A DNA stretch of 64,000 bases, taken from contig JACVTC010000134.1 in NCBI GenBank assembly GCA_016946835.1, forward strand, positions 296,001-360,000, read 5' to 3'. Origin of the DNA: Neocallimastix lanati (nom. inval.) (Eukaryota > Neocallimastigomycota > Neocallimastigomycetes > Neocallimastigales > Neocallimastigaceae). Below the pieces are notes generated by a model, which worked only from the letters and a program-made list of their open reading frames with translations, did no database searches and was not told the origin of the DNA. Below are positions 1 through 11,543 of this stretch, one piece after another. Both the position numbers and the translations under genes were made by a program. How positions within the stretch are numbered: the stretch's first letter is position 1; each line of letters starts with the position of its first letter.

Positions 1-715
1 TTATTCCTTCATAGTACTTTATATTTATATATATATTAATATATCAAATCGAATATTTAAAATTTTATAATGTAAAGGAAATTTCTAATTAGGGAAATAT
101 GAAGATATTGAAATAAGTAATTTTTTTTATATGATAAGTAAATATGAATCTAATAAATATTAATATTAAAATGCATATATTTTTTTTTTTTTTTTTTTTT
201 TTTTATTTTGATTGTACATATTATCATTTATAATACATTTTATAGGAGATATTTTATATATATATATATATTACATTCTATCTTATTTTATACTTTTTAT
301 TATTTGTATATAATCAATGTAAGCAGTGTTTTCATTGATAACTATTTTATTAAAATTTTAACAATTTTCATATATCTTTATAAAATAACTCCATAAAGTT
401 CCTTATTAATCTTTTTTTTTTTATTTATAATTTTAATTTTTATCAAAATCTATAATAAAAAAATTTTTATTAGTTAATTTGTTTTAAATATATATTATAA
501 AAAAAAAAAAAAAAAAAATTATTAACTGTCTTTCTTTATGATTAAGATATTATTTCAATAATAAAATGATTTAATGAACATAAAGTTAGGTTTAAAAAAA
601 AAAAAAAAAGTTTTCATTGATAATATTATTAGATTTTTCTGTTTAATATATAGAATTAAATAATAATTTTTTTAAAATTATATATATATTTTATATAAAT
701 ATATATGTAAAATTA

Positions 716-750
<35 letters not shown>

Positions 751-807
751 GTTGATGATTAATTTAGCAATTCAATAATTGATATTTATATATTATTAAA
801 TAAATAA

Positions 808-853
<46 letters not shown>

Positions 854-1136
854 ATTAAATATTATTAAAGTGTATATTCAAAATACTTGTACATTTTAAT
901 TATGTTAAAAGTTCAACACTATAAAATAAAATGTGTACACTATGAAATAACGGACACATTATATTTTATAGTGACTCCTTAACAGATTAAAATTAATAAT
1001 TAGTCTCATCTCAATTACAGACTAATTATTAATTTTAATATTAAAACTTTTTAATAATTTAAATTATTTTAAAATATAATTAATGCTTCAAAGTTAATGT
1101 TTTCAAAGAAAAAAAAAAAAAAAGGCTTAAAAGAAA

Positions 1137-1203
<67 letters not shown>

Positions 1204-1560
1204 TAATAATAATAATCATATTGAAAAGAGTTCGAATTCATCGATTCCAACTTGATAATAAAAACAATGAATTGATCGCCTTCTTATGAAGATGATGAAT
1301 CCAACGATAAAAAAAATTATCATTAATAAATATTATAGATATACAACAAAATCCGTTTTTGAAATTAAAAATTATAAATTAAATAAAGAAAATTAATTAT
1401 TAAATTATTAAATAAATTATTTTAAAATCTTTCACTTTTATTATTTTTTTCTTTTATTAGATTTCTAGATAAGGAAAACTTTCAATAAAAATTTTCGATT
1501 TTTTTTTTTTTTTATATTCTTAATCAATTTTTAAATTTTTAGAGAATCTATTGTTTTCTA

Positions 1561-1615
<55 letters not shown>

Positions 1616-2109
1616 ATATTTAATATTAGATTAAAAATTGATATGATACTTTATACTTTATATATTAAAAAAATAATATAAAAAATTATGAATTTAGTTC
1701 AATTTATTATTCCAAATAAATAATACAATCATACCAGATAAAAAAAAAATTTTTTTTTTTTTGAATATTTACTTATTTATTTATTGATTTTTTTCTTTAT
1801 AATTTTTAATTTTTTTTAAAATTTATATTAAAAGATTACAAAAAAAAAAATTTTTTTTTTTTTTTTTTATCTTAGGGAATATTATTATTTTAAGTATACT
1901 GATTTTTTTTTTATTTTTTTTTATTTTATTTTTTTTTTTTTTTATACATATATTTAATAATTAATTTTATAATTAATAAATTAATGATATATTAATTATA
2001 ATTATTATTATGGAATGCGAATTATATCCTATTATATTGTAATATAGGAATTAATGATAAATTTATATAATTTTTAAAAATAAATATTGTGTTTCACCTT
2101 TTTTGAAAT
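1..2109. other. Gene-free A+T-rich stretch with microsatellites
   Basis: No reading frame with protein-like composition is visible on either strand. The stretch holds poly(A)/poly(T) runs, an AAT array near 1139-1216, an AAAT array near 1560-1617, and a short AAT run near 719-751. It lies 3' of the minus-strand deubiquitinase gene, so its right end must hold that gene's 3' untranslated region. I see no RNA gene. Confidence 0.6.
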
Positions 2110-2588
2110 TTATTTTTGTTCAGATGATGTGGCATTTGCATTAGCGTTTGCTAGACGTTGACGTTTAGCTTCTCTTCTTTTTTTAGTTTTTTCTTGAGAT
2201 GCTGCAATAGCTGGTTCTAATTTACCTTTTTTAGCTAATATATTTAAAAGTTCAATAATAAATGGGAACCAATTATGACGTCTTCTTGCATTTTCAATAG
2301 CATAACGATTTAATTTAGCTTCATGAGCATGAATTTTATCTAATATATCTTGCTTATCCATTTTAGCAGCTTCTAATTGAGCAATATTTGAACCTTCTTT
2401 TTCTAAATTTTGTATTTTTTGAGAAATTTCTTTCATTTCATTTTGATATTCTTCTAATGGATCTTTAGTGACTGCCATTAAGTTAAATCTAATTTCAGAA
2501 GTTTGATATTGAGCAATTCTTTTTTCAATAACTGGCTTAACTTTGCTTAACCAATTTTCTTCTATAAAATATTTAATATTAATATTAA

Positions 2589-2619
<31 letters not shown>

Positions 2620-3859
2620 AGTTAGTAGTTGTTACAATACCATCAATAAAAATATTTATTATTAATAATTGTTTTGGAATAAATATACTTTAAAATTGTG
2701 AATTTTGAAATTGAAAATATAATATTATTAAAGGTTATATACATATATTGTATGAAACATACCAGTACATTCACCATGGTTAACTGGTCCATCCTTTAAT
2801 CCATCTATTTCCATTAAGGAACCATTTACTGGGACGTAACTAATAAAATGAAAAACCTTTTTTTAGTTTTTTTTATTTTTTTTTTTTTTTTTTTTATAAT
2901 TAATATATGATGTTAATTAATTATTCAATTAATTATATATTTTATTGACATTGCATATCTATCTAATATCTATCTACATAAATATAATGTTAATATGTTA
3001 ATATATAGTAATATATATACTGATATTTACGTCATCCTTACTAGTTGCCATTCTTTCATCAGATTCGAATGGTTCTTGAGTTTTGAAGGAATTATGAACT
3101 TTTCTAATATGTTCATTTTCACCAATAGCAATTCCTTTCATTGTAGGATCTAAATCTTTTGTATTTTCTTTGAACTTTTCTAATTCTTCACCAAGTTTAA
3201 TTTCTTTTTGATTTAATAAAATACCAAGAATAGCTTGTGTAGCACATGCATTTTGAACCTCTTTTTTTTTTTTTTTTTTTTTTTTTGATATTTAATTTTT
3301 TAAAATTTAATAGAAATTATATTAAATTGAAATTTATATAAATAATTTAAAAATCTTTATACATTTAAATTTAATAAGATTAATCATATTAATTATTAAT
3401 TACTTTGTTTAGCAAAGAACATATTATTAATTGCATCCATATCTACTGCGGCATCATTTTTTTCCCAGTTGAATAAGAAAATTAAACCATAGACAGGTCT
3501 TTATTTATAAATTAATTTGAATGGATGATACATTATATTTTAAAATAATTAAATGATAGAATGAAAATATTATTTTTTAACTATTATTATATATATATTT
3601 TCATAAAATTCATTTTAATATATTATTATTGAATTTATTTTATTATGACATTTCTAATTCATACTTTAAATTTTCAAGAGCTTCCTCTGATAAATCATAG
3701 ATTTCTTCAACTGTATTTTAACATAATTTATTTAAAATTTATTTTATGAAAAAAATTAGATCATTAATTATTTATTAGTATTTAATTAAATTAACGAAAT
3801 TCCATTTAGGATTTACATTAAAATTTATATTATAATATATATTTATTATTTATAAATAC

Positions 3860-3895
<36 letters not shown>

Positions 3896-4103
3896 ATATT
3901 ATTAAAGTGTATAAAGAAAATTATATTTATTAAAAAACACTTATTAAAATAATAATTTTTAATTTATTAATTATATATTTTATTATATTATTTATATATA
4001 TATATAATTGAGTTTTACCTAAGATTCCTTCAACACCCATTTCCTTAATTAATTGGGTGAAAATTCCTGGATCACTTTCAATTGTTGTCCATGAATTACT
4101 CAT
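2110..4103 (-). CDS. UCHL5: Ubiquitin C-terminal hydrolase, UCHL5/UCH37 family (six exons)
   Basis: A cysteine deubiquitinase of peptidase family C12; in other eukaryotes this protein works on the proteasome 19S particle through Rpn13 and in INO80. Exons by eye: 4103-4019, 3710-3650, 3498-3404, 3260-3031, 2856-2763 and 2561-2110. They are joined by GT-AG introns with consistent phases and give 338 residues, close to the family's usual ~330. The N-terminus carries [12 protein letters not shown]. The catalytic set is complete: Gln80 (FFAKQ), Cys86 (NACATQA), His160 (FHFISYVP) and Asp175 (EIDGL), with the 15-residue His-Asp spacing of the family. The C-terminal helical region keeps [12 protein letters not shown] (about 274-285) and ends in a Lys/Arg-rich tail. 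Only the last exon is a long open frame; the apparent Met at 2478 is internal. Family and catalytic residues are clear; exact splice sites are predictions. Confidence 0.93.
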
Positions 4104-5267
4104 TTTATATTATATTCTAATTATTCTAAATTATGTTCTACTACAAATTACAAATAAAAATTTTTTATTAATATATTTTATATGTATTTAATTTTTTAAA
4201 AATTTTATAAAGATTTATAATAATATTTTAATTATAAACATAAAAATTATTTAATTTACACCAATCATGGTTTTATTAGAAATTTACTTTTTTAAATATT
4301 AAAATTTAAAAGAATTAAACACGATAGAAGTAACGAACAAATAAAGTATATATATATAATTTCGTTTTTAATATACTAAATATATAATTTGACTATTTTA
4401 ATTTTAATTTTTATTTTTGTATTTCAAGGTATATAAGTAGTAGTACAAAAAATTAGAGAGTATTTTCATAATTAAACATTTTCTGATCAAAGACTATAAA
4501 AAAGCCATAGATTATATAATTTATTTCATTTTTTAATTTAATTATAAATTTATAAAATTTTATATTATGACAAGGATCAAGGATAAGAGGCTATTTAACA
4601 TTATAATAAAATAAATTATTAACTAAATATAGAAATAATGAAATAGGTTTTATCATGTAAATAATACATATTAGTTTGTTTAATAAACAAAAAGGAATGT
4701 TAATAAAATTAATATAAAACTTAATAAATTTTAAATTATAAAGTAATTATAACAATTTTTTTTTTAATATATTAAATATAGATATATAGAAAAATTGTAT
4801 ATTTAATGAGGTAGATAATCAATATAAAAAATTAATAATAAAATTATTGTTATAAATAAATTTTTATAACAATATCAAACTTTATAAATAAAATATAGAA
4901 ATATTTTAATAATAATCAAATGAAAGAAAATATGAAATATCTTTAAAATAATTAAATGAAAAATAGAAGAGATTTTAATAAATTTATATTAAAAAAAAAA
5001 AAAAATATTATATATTAAGAAAATAATATATTAAAAATTGAAATATATTGAAATGTAATGTAAAAGATTAACTAATATAAAAATATTTATGAATTAATTA
5101 TCTTGTTATTTATTAATACTTTTTATATTTATTTCTCTATTTTTATTTTTAATTATTGTTTAAATCTTTAAATATTATCTCTCTTTTTTTTTTTTTTTTT
5201 TTTTTATTGTACTGCACTTTATCCAAATAATTATATGGATTTATTTATTTTTTTTTTTTTTTTAAAT
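4104..5267. other. Upstream region of the deubiquitinase gene; no gene seen
   Basis: A+T-rich sequence between the start codon at 4103 and the foldback element. It should contain the promoter of the minus-strand deubiquitinase gene, but I cannot single out a promoter element. There is no coding-like frame and no recognisable RNA gene. Confidence 0.5.
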
Positions 5268-5355
5268 TATATTAAATTAAGTTGAATGAAAAAAGCTTGT
5301 AAATTGTAAAATAATTATGTAGAGAAGAAATAAATCTATAATAAAAAATAAATAA
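5268..5355. repeat. Left direct repeat flanking the foldback element
   Basis: About 88 bases beginning near ATATTAAATTAAGTTGAATG recur in the same orientation at 6252-6340 with only a few substitutions. The two copies bracket the foldback element. They are far longer than ordinary target-site duplications. Confidence 0.75.
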
Positions 5356-5357
5356 AT

Positions 5358-6148
5358 GTACTATTAGAATATTTTTTAAAAAGGCTACGGCCATTAATAT
5401 AGGTAAATAAAGTTTATAAAAACAAGAAAATTTTTGTAAATTTATTTATTGTGTATTACTGTGTTAAATGTAGTACGAATTGAACTTTAATAGCAGGGCT
5501 TATTTCTAAAAGATTAAGAGTCTCAAATGACTCATCACTTAATACTGGTAAAAATGGTCGTCACTACTTTTCGGGAAATAACTACTGTGACTGAAAGGAT
5601 TTTGTTTTTAAGGAATAACTAATCTGACTATGAAAAAGGCATGGAAGAATTGGTTTGTCTCGCATAGAAATTATTGTATTATGAATTTTATTTATCCAGT
5701 CCTAACTTATTATAACATCCAAATTTGTTCAGTTTAAACTTTAGTTTGCTAGAAAAAGTCCCAATAAAACATGTTAATCGCCTATTCGTGCACCATAGAT
5801 ACTAAAATAAATAAAATCCATAATACAATAATTTCTATGCGAGACAAACCGATTCTTCCATGCCTTTTTCATAATCAGATTAGTTTTTCCTTAAAAACAA
5901 AACTTTTCAGTCACAGTAGTTATTTCCCGAAAAGTAGTGACAACCACTTTTACCAGTATTAAGTGATGAGAAATTTTAGACTCTTTTAATCTTTTAGAAA
6001 TAAGCCCTGCTTATTAAAGCTCAATTCATACAACACTTAATACACAGTAATTCACAATAAATAAATTTACAAAAATTTTCTTGTTTTTATAAACTTTATT
6101 TACCTATATTAATGGCCGTAGCCTTTTTAAAAAATATTTCAATAGTAC
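5358..6148. mobile_element. Foldback / long-terminal-inverted-repeat element (~790 bp)
   Basis: Two arms of about 340 bases form an inverted repeat: left arm 5358 to about 5695, right arm about 5802 to 6148, separated by about 106 bases. The outer ends read GTACTATT... and ...AATAGTAC, followed by AAAAAGGCTACGGCC and its complement. The arms are close to identical, with scattered mismatches. No transposase is encoded; the 63-codon frame at 5771-5962 runs through the hairpin and has no domain. It is most likely a non-autonomous DNA transposon (MITE or foldback). A recent inverted duplication is the alternative. I could not identify a short target-site duplication at the outer ends. Confidence 0.75.
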
Positions 6149-6251
6149 TTTTATATCAAATTTAAAATAATTTACTACAAAAATTTTTATGATTCAAAAC
6201 ATTATAAAATAATTGGTTAAAATAATAGTTTTATTTTGTTAAAAATCTAAC

Positions 6252-6340
6252 ATATATTAAATTAAGTTGAATGAAAAAAGCTAGTAAATTGTAAAATAAT
6301 TATGTAGAAAAGAAATAAATCTATAATGAAAAATAAATAT
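6252..6340. repeat. Right direct repeat flanking the foldback element
   Basis: Second copy of the 5268-5355 sequence in the same orientation, separated from the right arm of the foldback element by about 100 bases of unrelated A+T-rich DNA. Confidence 0.75.
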
Positions 6341-6440
6341 ATAAATATATAAATATAAAAATATAAATAAAATATAATTATAGAAATTTATATATATCAA
6401 AAAAAAAAATATTATTATCATTATTTATTATTACTATTAT

Positions 6441-6477
<37 letters not shown>

Positions 6478-7189
6478 TACTGACAAAAAATAAAGACATA
6501 TTTATATATTGTAAAATTTTCAAAATATTGGCAGTAATTTTTTTTTTTTTTCCTATGATATATACATGTATTTTGTTTATTCCCCGTTAATAAAAATGTC
6601 AACATTTGTTAAGAAAAAATTATATTTTTATGTTCAAAATATTGTGATAAATTCAATATAATTTTTCCAAAAAAGAAATATAGGATATATATTAATAAAA
6701 TTTAATTATTAAAATGTGATAAAGGATTCTCTATAATGAAATCATAATCAATGAATGATTCCATCAAAATGCCTTTTCATGCATTATCAACGGATAATAA
6801 TACAATCAATTCATTTTCAAAATAATTATTATTTTAGTTAAAAACTTAAAACATTTATTAACTAATTAATATAATATCTGTATTTTCAATTCATATTATA
6901 TATATATATATATATATTTATATTAATAAGTACTAATAAGTATTAATTAGTGAAAAATAAAATAAAATGCAACATAATTAGTAACCTTGATAAATTTAAA
7001 ATATAGTATAAATTATTTATAAATTTATATATATATATATATATATATAAATTTTATAAAAGATCTTTAAAGATGAATAAGTTGAACAATAGTATTATTA
7101 TTAATATTTTTGTATTATATTGAAAAAAAAAAATTAAAATAATTTATATAAAAATAAAGATAAATATAAGTTTTCAATAAATTTATAGC
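6341..7189. other. A+T-rich spacer; no gene seen
   Basis: Homopolymer T runs, TA-dinucleotide runs and short AAT-like tracts. A slightly more complex patch near 6720-6800 has no open frame. Nothing else can be supported. Confidence 0.5.
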
Positions 7190-7565
7190 ACTTACCTCTG
7201 ATACCAAAGTGATGAATTTTCATTAATATATTTATATATAGGAATTGAATCATTGCACTTTTTTTTTTTAAGGACTAAAAAAAAAAAAAAAAACAAGGTA
7301 ATTCTTAATGAAGTGTAAAGACTTATACACTCTTCTCGGTTATGAAATCCAAATTGTTCTGGTACAATAAATCCTTTTATCAATTCCATAATTAGTGATT
7401 CTATTAGCGATGATTTTTTTTTTTCCAAATTTTTTAATCCATTATTGATAAGAGAGATACAGGGAGAGCTATTACAATCTACTGGATCACCCTTTTTTTT
7501 TATAAATAGAAACTTTCGATGAGTTATTCCATAATTTTTGGAAAATCATCGTTCCAAATACGATT
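7190..7565 (-). pseudogene. LINE reverse-transcriptase fragment (start of the RT domain), decayed
   Basis: Reading the minus strand from about 7560 downward gives the opening motifs of a non-LTR retrotransposon reverse transcriptase. These are a YKKKGDPVDCN stretch, then ISLINNGLKNL, then PEQFGFHNREECISLYTSLR. This matches the family pattern of a Lys-Lys-Gly-Asp segment, an NNYRGISLI-like segment and an EQxGFR-like segment. Further on, DSIPIYKYINENSSLWYQR resembles the region after the first catalytic Asp. The match ends at about 7190 in unrelated DNA, so the palm motifs with the YADD box are missing. Poly(T) interruptions have damaged the frame. Family assignment is good; boundaries are approximate. 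Confidence 0.65.
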
Positions 7566-8039
7566 GAATGATTAACGTTTTTGAAATTTTTTTTTTTTTT
7601 TTATAGACAGGGAAAAGAATACACTTCCATAACTTTATTAATTTTATTATAAAAAAAAAAAAATACATGTAGGTTAGGTGAAAAGTACATTTGAAATTAA
7701 AAATAAAAATAAAAATAAATATTAAAAAATAAAAAAAAAATAAAAAAAGTTCAGAAATACTATGTATTTCGGCAAGTTGTACTATGTGGGAATTTTTAAT
7801 AATATAACCTAGAAGTAACATCTTTAAAATAGATTAAGTGTGGTGTCTACTAAACTCTCTCCGGATTCATCATTTATTGAACTACTAAGGCGAGATTTCA
7901 CTCTTCGTGAAAATAGATGATGATCCTGTATTATCATTATTCCATATCAGTAAAACATCGACGCTCTTGGTTAAGTTTGATAATTTTGGAATACCTATCA
8001 AATAATAGCTCAAACGAACTAACTTATGATAGGTATTGC
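7566..8039. other. Degenerate sequence between LINE fragments
   Basis: Base composition is less extreme than the surrounding spacer, suggesting decayed coding or untranslated LINE sequence, but I cannot read a convincing motif. A short inverted repeat, AATACCTATCA with its complement (mismatched at the edges), lies near 7989-8037. Confidence 0.35.
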
Positions 8040-8560
8040 GCTAGTTAAGAATTCCGTCAAGCCCACAATTTTTTTTTGGAACAGGTGACTCAGATGAACC
8101 TTTGAAAAGAAGAAGTTCATTTAATTGTCTCTGTTCCCCACTATCGAAATGTAGCTTATTTTAAAGCTAAAGTTCCACCAAGAAAGAACAAGTATATATA
8201 ATGATTGCTTAATATAATCTTCAAAATCAGAAATAGAGTCATATAGGGAAGAAAGAGGATTACACGTTTTAATCTTCCTAATGAATAAAACATAGAGAGA
8301 TCATCGATGAAATTTAAAGAATTCCATCTAAAAGATGCAAGAGCCTCTCATTTAAAAATCCAATGCTCAAAAGATTGATAGATTGATTACCTTTGCCACA
8401 ACAGGGGTAAAGCTTTTGAGATATTTAAATCCAGATAAAATATTACTCTTCATTTTCACTAAATTCTACTGAATCATCTTTACCAAGGAATCAAAGCTTT
8501 GAAGAATTCCATTGTAATCTCATCAGGAACTTTAAAATTAGTGGTAGATGAGATTGCCTA
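8040..8560 (-). pseudogene. LINE 3'-end fragment, copy A (zinc-finger-like region)
   Basis: This block is homologous to parts of 19600-20050 and 21180-21600. The shared landmarks are a run near 8110-8200, which the other copies carry near 19650-19720 and 21190-21280, and a Cys-rich segment. On the minus strand near 8395-8430 the segment reads CCGKGN, like the zinc-binding tail that follows the reverse transcriptase in many LINEs. Stops and frameshifts interrupt it. It is oriented as a minus-strand element, but a reverse-transcriptase START fragment lies 3' of it at 7190-7565, so at least two insertions are present. Confidence 0.5.
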
Positions 8561-8859
8561 GCTAATTTCTTCATCATTTATATCTTGGTTAATTTTCCCC
8601 ATTCTTTTTTTCCTTGGATTTCCCAAATTCTAAAGTGCCTTCAGAATTCTTTTCAGAAATCTTTAGAAAGACGATAACTCTGAAGAAATCCCACCCTAAG
8701 AATTTATATTGAGTATGACATGCTTTTATATTTTTATCTGTAAAATAATACAATTGAAAAATACATATACTAAAGTAAAAAAAAAAAAAATACAATAGAT
8801 TCATATAATGATAATATGTAGAAACTACATGATATTATTAATTATACAACTCTAATGTT
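8561..8859. other. Short degenerate spacer; no gene seen
   Basis: Moderately complex sequence on the 5' side of LINE copy A. A 71-codon frame at 8589-8804 on the minus strand has no recognisable motif and is probably chance. Confidence 0.35.
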
Positions 8860-9080
8860 ACAATATATCTAGTTTTAAAACAATATAAAACATCAGGTTT
8901 ACTTTCTGTAGTTTTCCAGTATTTCATAATTTCTTCCTTTCGTACTAGAAGCCACTTAAGAAAGGATAACCATCAATTTTCATTAGAATTACAGAAAACT
9001 ATAATGTAGGCTAGTCCTTTTCCATCAATACTCTATGGACCTGAAACAATAGTCCATATCATTGGGGTCTTTTACTTCAA
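8860..9080 (-). pseudogene. Possible MULE-type DNA transposase remnant
   Basis: The minus strand from about 9070 downward gives a nearly open frame: TPMIWTIVSGP, a stop, SIDGKGLAYIIVFCNSNEN, a stop, then WLSFLKWLLVRKEEIMKYWK. The order, hydrophobic strand, Asp-Gly-x-Gly, then a strand ending in Asn-Glu-Asn before a Trp-Phe/Leu-Lys-Trp helix, resembles the core of MULE transposases. Two stop codons break it and both flanks are unrelated, so it is at best a relic. The assignment rests on a pattern only. Confidence 0.4.
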
Positions 9081-10226
9081 TTTGTATTATCATTTATTTA
9101 TGCAATATAAAAGATATGTATATTTTGTTATTGTGAATAAACTTTTTTTTTTTTTTTTTTTAAATCATATAAATCTAAAAATCTATCTTAACTCGTTGAC
9201 TTCATCATAATCATAAATAATATCATATATATAAATATATTTTATTTGGTTTTTCAGAACTTTTGCAATCCGAATGAATAAATAATTTGAATATTGATAA
9301 TAATATAAATAAAAAATATATAAAAACAAATTAAATAAGAGTTATATTTTAATACAATAATGAAAATATATTAATATTTATATAATAATAAATGAAAATA
9401 TAAATATAAAAAAATAGTAATAATAAAAAAAATTTTGTTTATACACAGTCGTTTAATTCTTAATATGATGAATATTGAATTTTTAAATTATTTTTACCAA
9501 AAAAAAATAAAATATATAATATATAATAATAAAAAAAAAAAAAAAAAAAAAACAGAAATAATATTAATAAATATATTATAACATTTATTATTATTATTTA
9601 TTTAAATATATATTATTATTTTTGATTCAAATATTTATTTTATCTATTCCTTTTTTTTTTTTTTTTTTTTTTTAATAAATACTTATAATAATTCTAAAAG
9701 AAAAATTAATAAATATTAATATAGTAATTATTGACATAATTTATATTTTTATGAAGAACAATTGTTTAAATATAAATTTTATAAACAGTTTTACAGATAT
9801 ATTTATCATATTTATTATACGTTTAAATATTTTATTTTTTAATATTGTATTATTTTTTAATATTATTATTTTTATTTATTTTTTTTTATTTATTATTTTA
9901 ATTTTAAATTATTTTTATTTATAAATTATTTTTTATTTTAAATTTTTTTATTATGTCTTTTTTTTTTTTTTTTTTTTTTTTATTTTTTTTTCTCTCTTAT
10001 CTTTTCTGTAATTTTCTATATATTTCTTGTTAATATAATTTATATATTAACATTTTTTTTTATTTTTTTTTTTTATTCAATAAAATTTTAAATATATATT
10101 TTTAAACTTCAAATATTTCATTTTTAACTTTTTTTTTTTTCTATTATATTGATAGTTATATATATATATTTAAGTATGTTATATTTATTTAATAAAAAAA
10201 ATTTTTTTTAAAAAAAAATATTAAAT
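9081..10226. other. Downstream region of CE4 gene 1; no gene seen
   Basis: Low-complexity A+T sequence with several poly(T) runs. It must contain the 3' untranslated region and polyadenylation site of the minus-strand CE4 gene at its right edge. I recognise no other feature. Confidence 0.5.
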
Positions 10227-11174
10227 TTAGAACATTGAAAGTAAAAGTGAACTTAATAAACCTAAACTTATATATGGAAGAAGAGCTACTGATTTAGAAA
10301 GAATAGCTGCAGAAGAAGCATTTTGCTTTTCATTATTACCTTCAATATCAGCTGCCTTTACAGAAGAAGAGAGGGTGTCGTTACCAGTAACCATTTTATC
10401 AGTTGTATTAAGTTTATCAACTTTATCAACATCACCATAAGTCTTACCAGATCTGTACATACCCTCTTTGTCACCAAGACATTCAGCTACAGTAACAAAA
10501 CGGTAACCTTTTTCCTTCATACCACTCTTTTCCATAATCCATGGAGCAATTTCACGAACAGTGTAATTTTCAGTATCATGCATAAGAATAAGGTAACTGT
10601 CCTTTTCTTTAGCAAATTCCTTCTTTAAGAATTCAATAGAATCTTCAACTCTTTGTTTTTCGGTACCAGAAGATTCAAGATCCCAATCATTAGTATCAGT
10701 ATCCCATTGAATAAGACGATAATCCCATTTATCAAGATTTCCTTGACATTCCTCTTTACAGTTACCCTTTGGAGCACGGAAGTAACGTGGCTTATCACCA
10801 GTAACCTTTTCAATAAAATCATCCATAGTATCTAAAGATTTTTTAAATTCTTTCATATCATCTGAAATCTTATGTTCAAAAGTGTGAGAAGCAAGTTGAA
10901 AACCATTATCGTGAGCCTTCTTCATAGCATCTTGGAATTCTTGAACATCAACAGCAAATGGGTAATGGAATCTACCGACTTGGAAGAAAGTAATTTTATC
11001 TTCTGGATGTTTATCAACAAAATAATCAACTAATTCCTTAGTGTATTCGAATGGTCCATCATCGAAAGTAAGAGCAATAGTCTTTTTTTCAGTACAAGAC
11101 TTTATGAATTCTGACTTAACATAACCAGATAAGGCTGCAATTAAAGCTAAATAGGTGAAACTTAAACACTTCAT
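10227..11174 (-). CDS. CE4 polysaccharide deacetylase 1 (NodB domain, GPI-anchored)
   Basis: Secreted metal-dependent deacetylase of carbohydrate esterase family 4, expected to remove N-acetyl groups from chitin or O-acetyl groups from a plant or wall polysaccharide. The 315 residues start with a signal peptide (1-22, ending near YVKSEF). NodB motifs follow in order: TFDDGP (36-41; Asp38 base, Asp39 metal), SHTFEH (His97 and His101 metal), RAPKG (Arg133), WDTDTNDW (157-164) and LILMHD (His199). A Ser/Asn-rich stretch and a hydrophobic tail (about 287-315) suggest a GPI anchor. The gene is a single exon with no intron in motif 1, unlike genes 3 and 4. The third motif has Lys where most CE4 enzymes have an aromatic residue. 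Substrate cannot be told from sequence. Paralogues lie at 23948-24841, 36735-38058 and 41396-42728. Confidence 0.92.
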   Translation of the reverse strand: MKCLSFTYLALIAALSGYVKSEFIKSCTEKKTIALTFDDGPFEYTKELVDYFVDKHPEDKITFFQVGRFHYPFAVDVQEFQDAMKKAHDNGFQLASHTFEHKISDDMKEFKKSLDTMDDFIEKVTGDKPRYFRAPKGNCKEECQGNLDKWDYRLIQWDTDTNDWDLESSGTEKQRVEDSIEFLKKEFAKEKDSYLILMHDTENYTVREIAPWIMEKSGMKEKGYRFVTVAECLGDKEGMYRSGKTYGDVDKVDKLNTTDKMVTGNDTLSSSVKAADIEGNNEKQNASSAAILSKSVALLPYISLGLLSSLLLSMF

Positions 11175-11505
11175 TTTTATTTATTTTTTTCTTTTCCAAA
11201 AAATATATATATAATATTTTAACTTAATTAATATTAAATTGGTTTGATATTTATTTTTTTTTTTTTTTTTTTTTAATAATCTATTGTTATTTTTATAAAT
11301 TATTTTAATTTTTTTTTTTAAAAAACTTTTGTTTTTAATTCTTACAAAAATTGTTTATTTTTTTAAATAAAATTTTTATAACTTTCTAAATTTATTTTAT
11401 TATTATTTTTTTTTTTTTGCTTTAGCTTTTAATTTTTCTTTTTTAAAAAGAAAATTTAAATTATTTTATAATTTTTTTTTTTTTTTAATTTTTGATTTTC
11501 AGAAG

Positions 11506-11543
<38 letters not shown>

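Noticed and set aside
5771-5962. 63-codon frame within the foldback element
   Set aside because: It crosses loop and arm of the inverted repeat, has no domain, and its composition is that of chance.
10323-10628. Open frame on the plus strand opposite CE4 gene 1
   Set aside because: Antisense shadow of the CE4 frame; the same shadow appears opposite gene 2 at 24041-24568, reflecting shared codons and not a gene.
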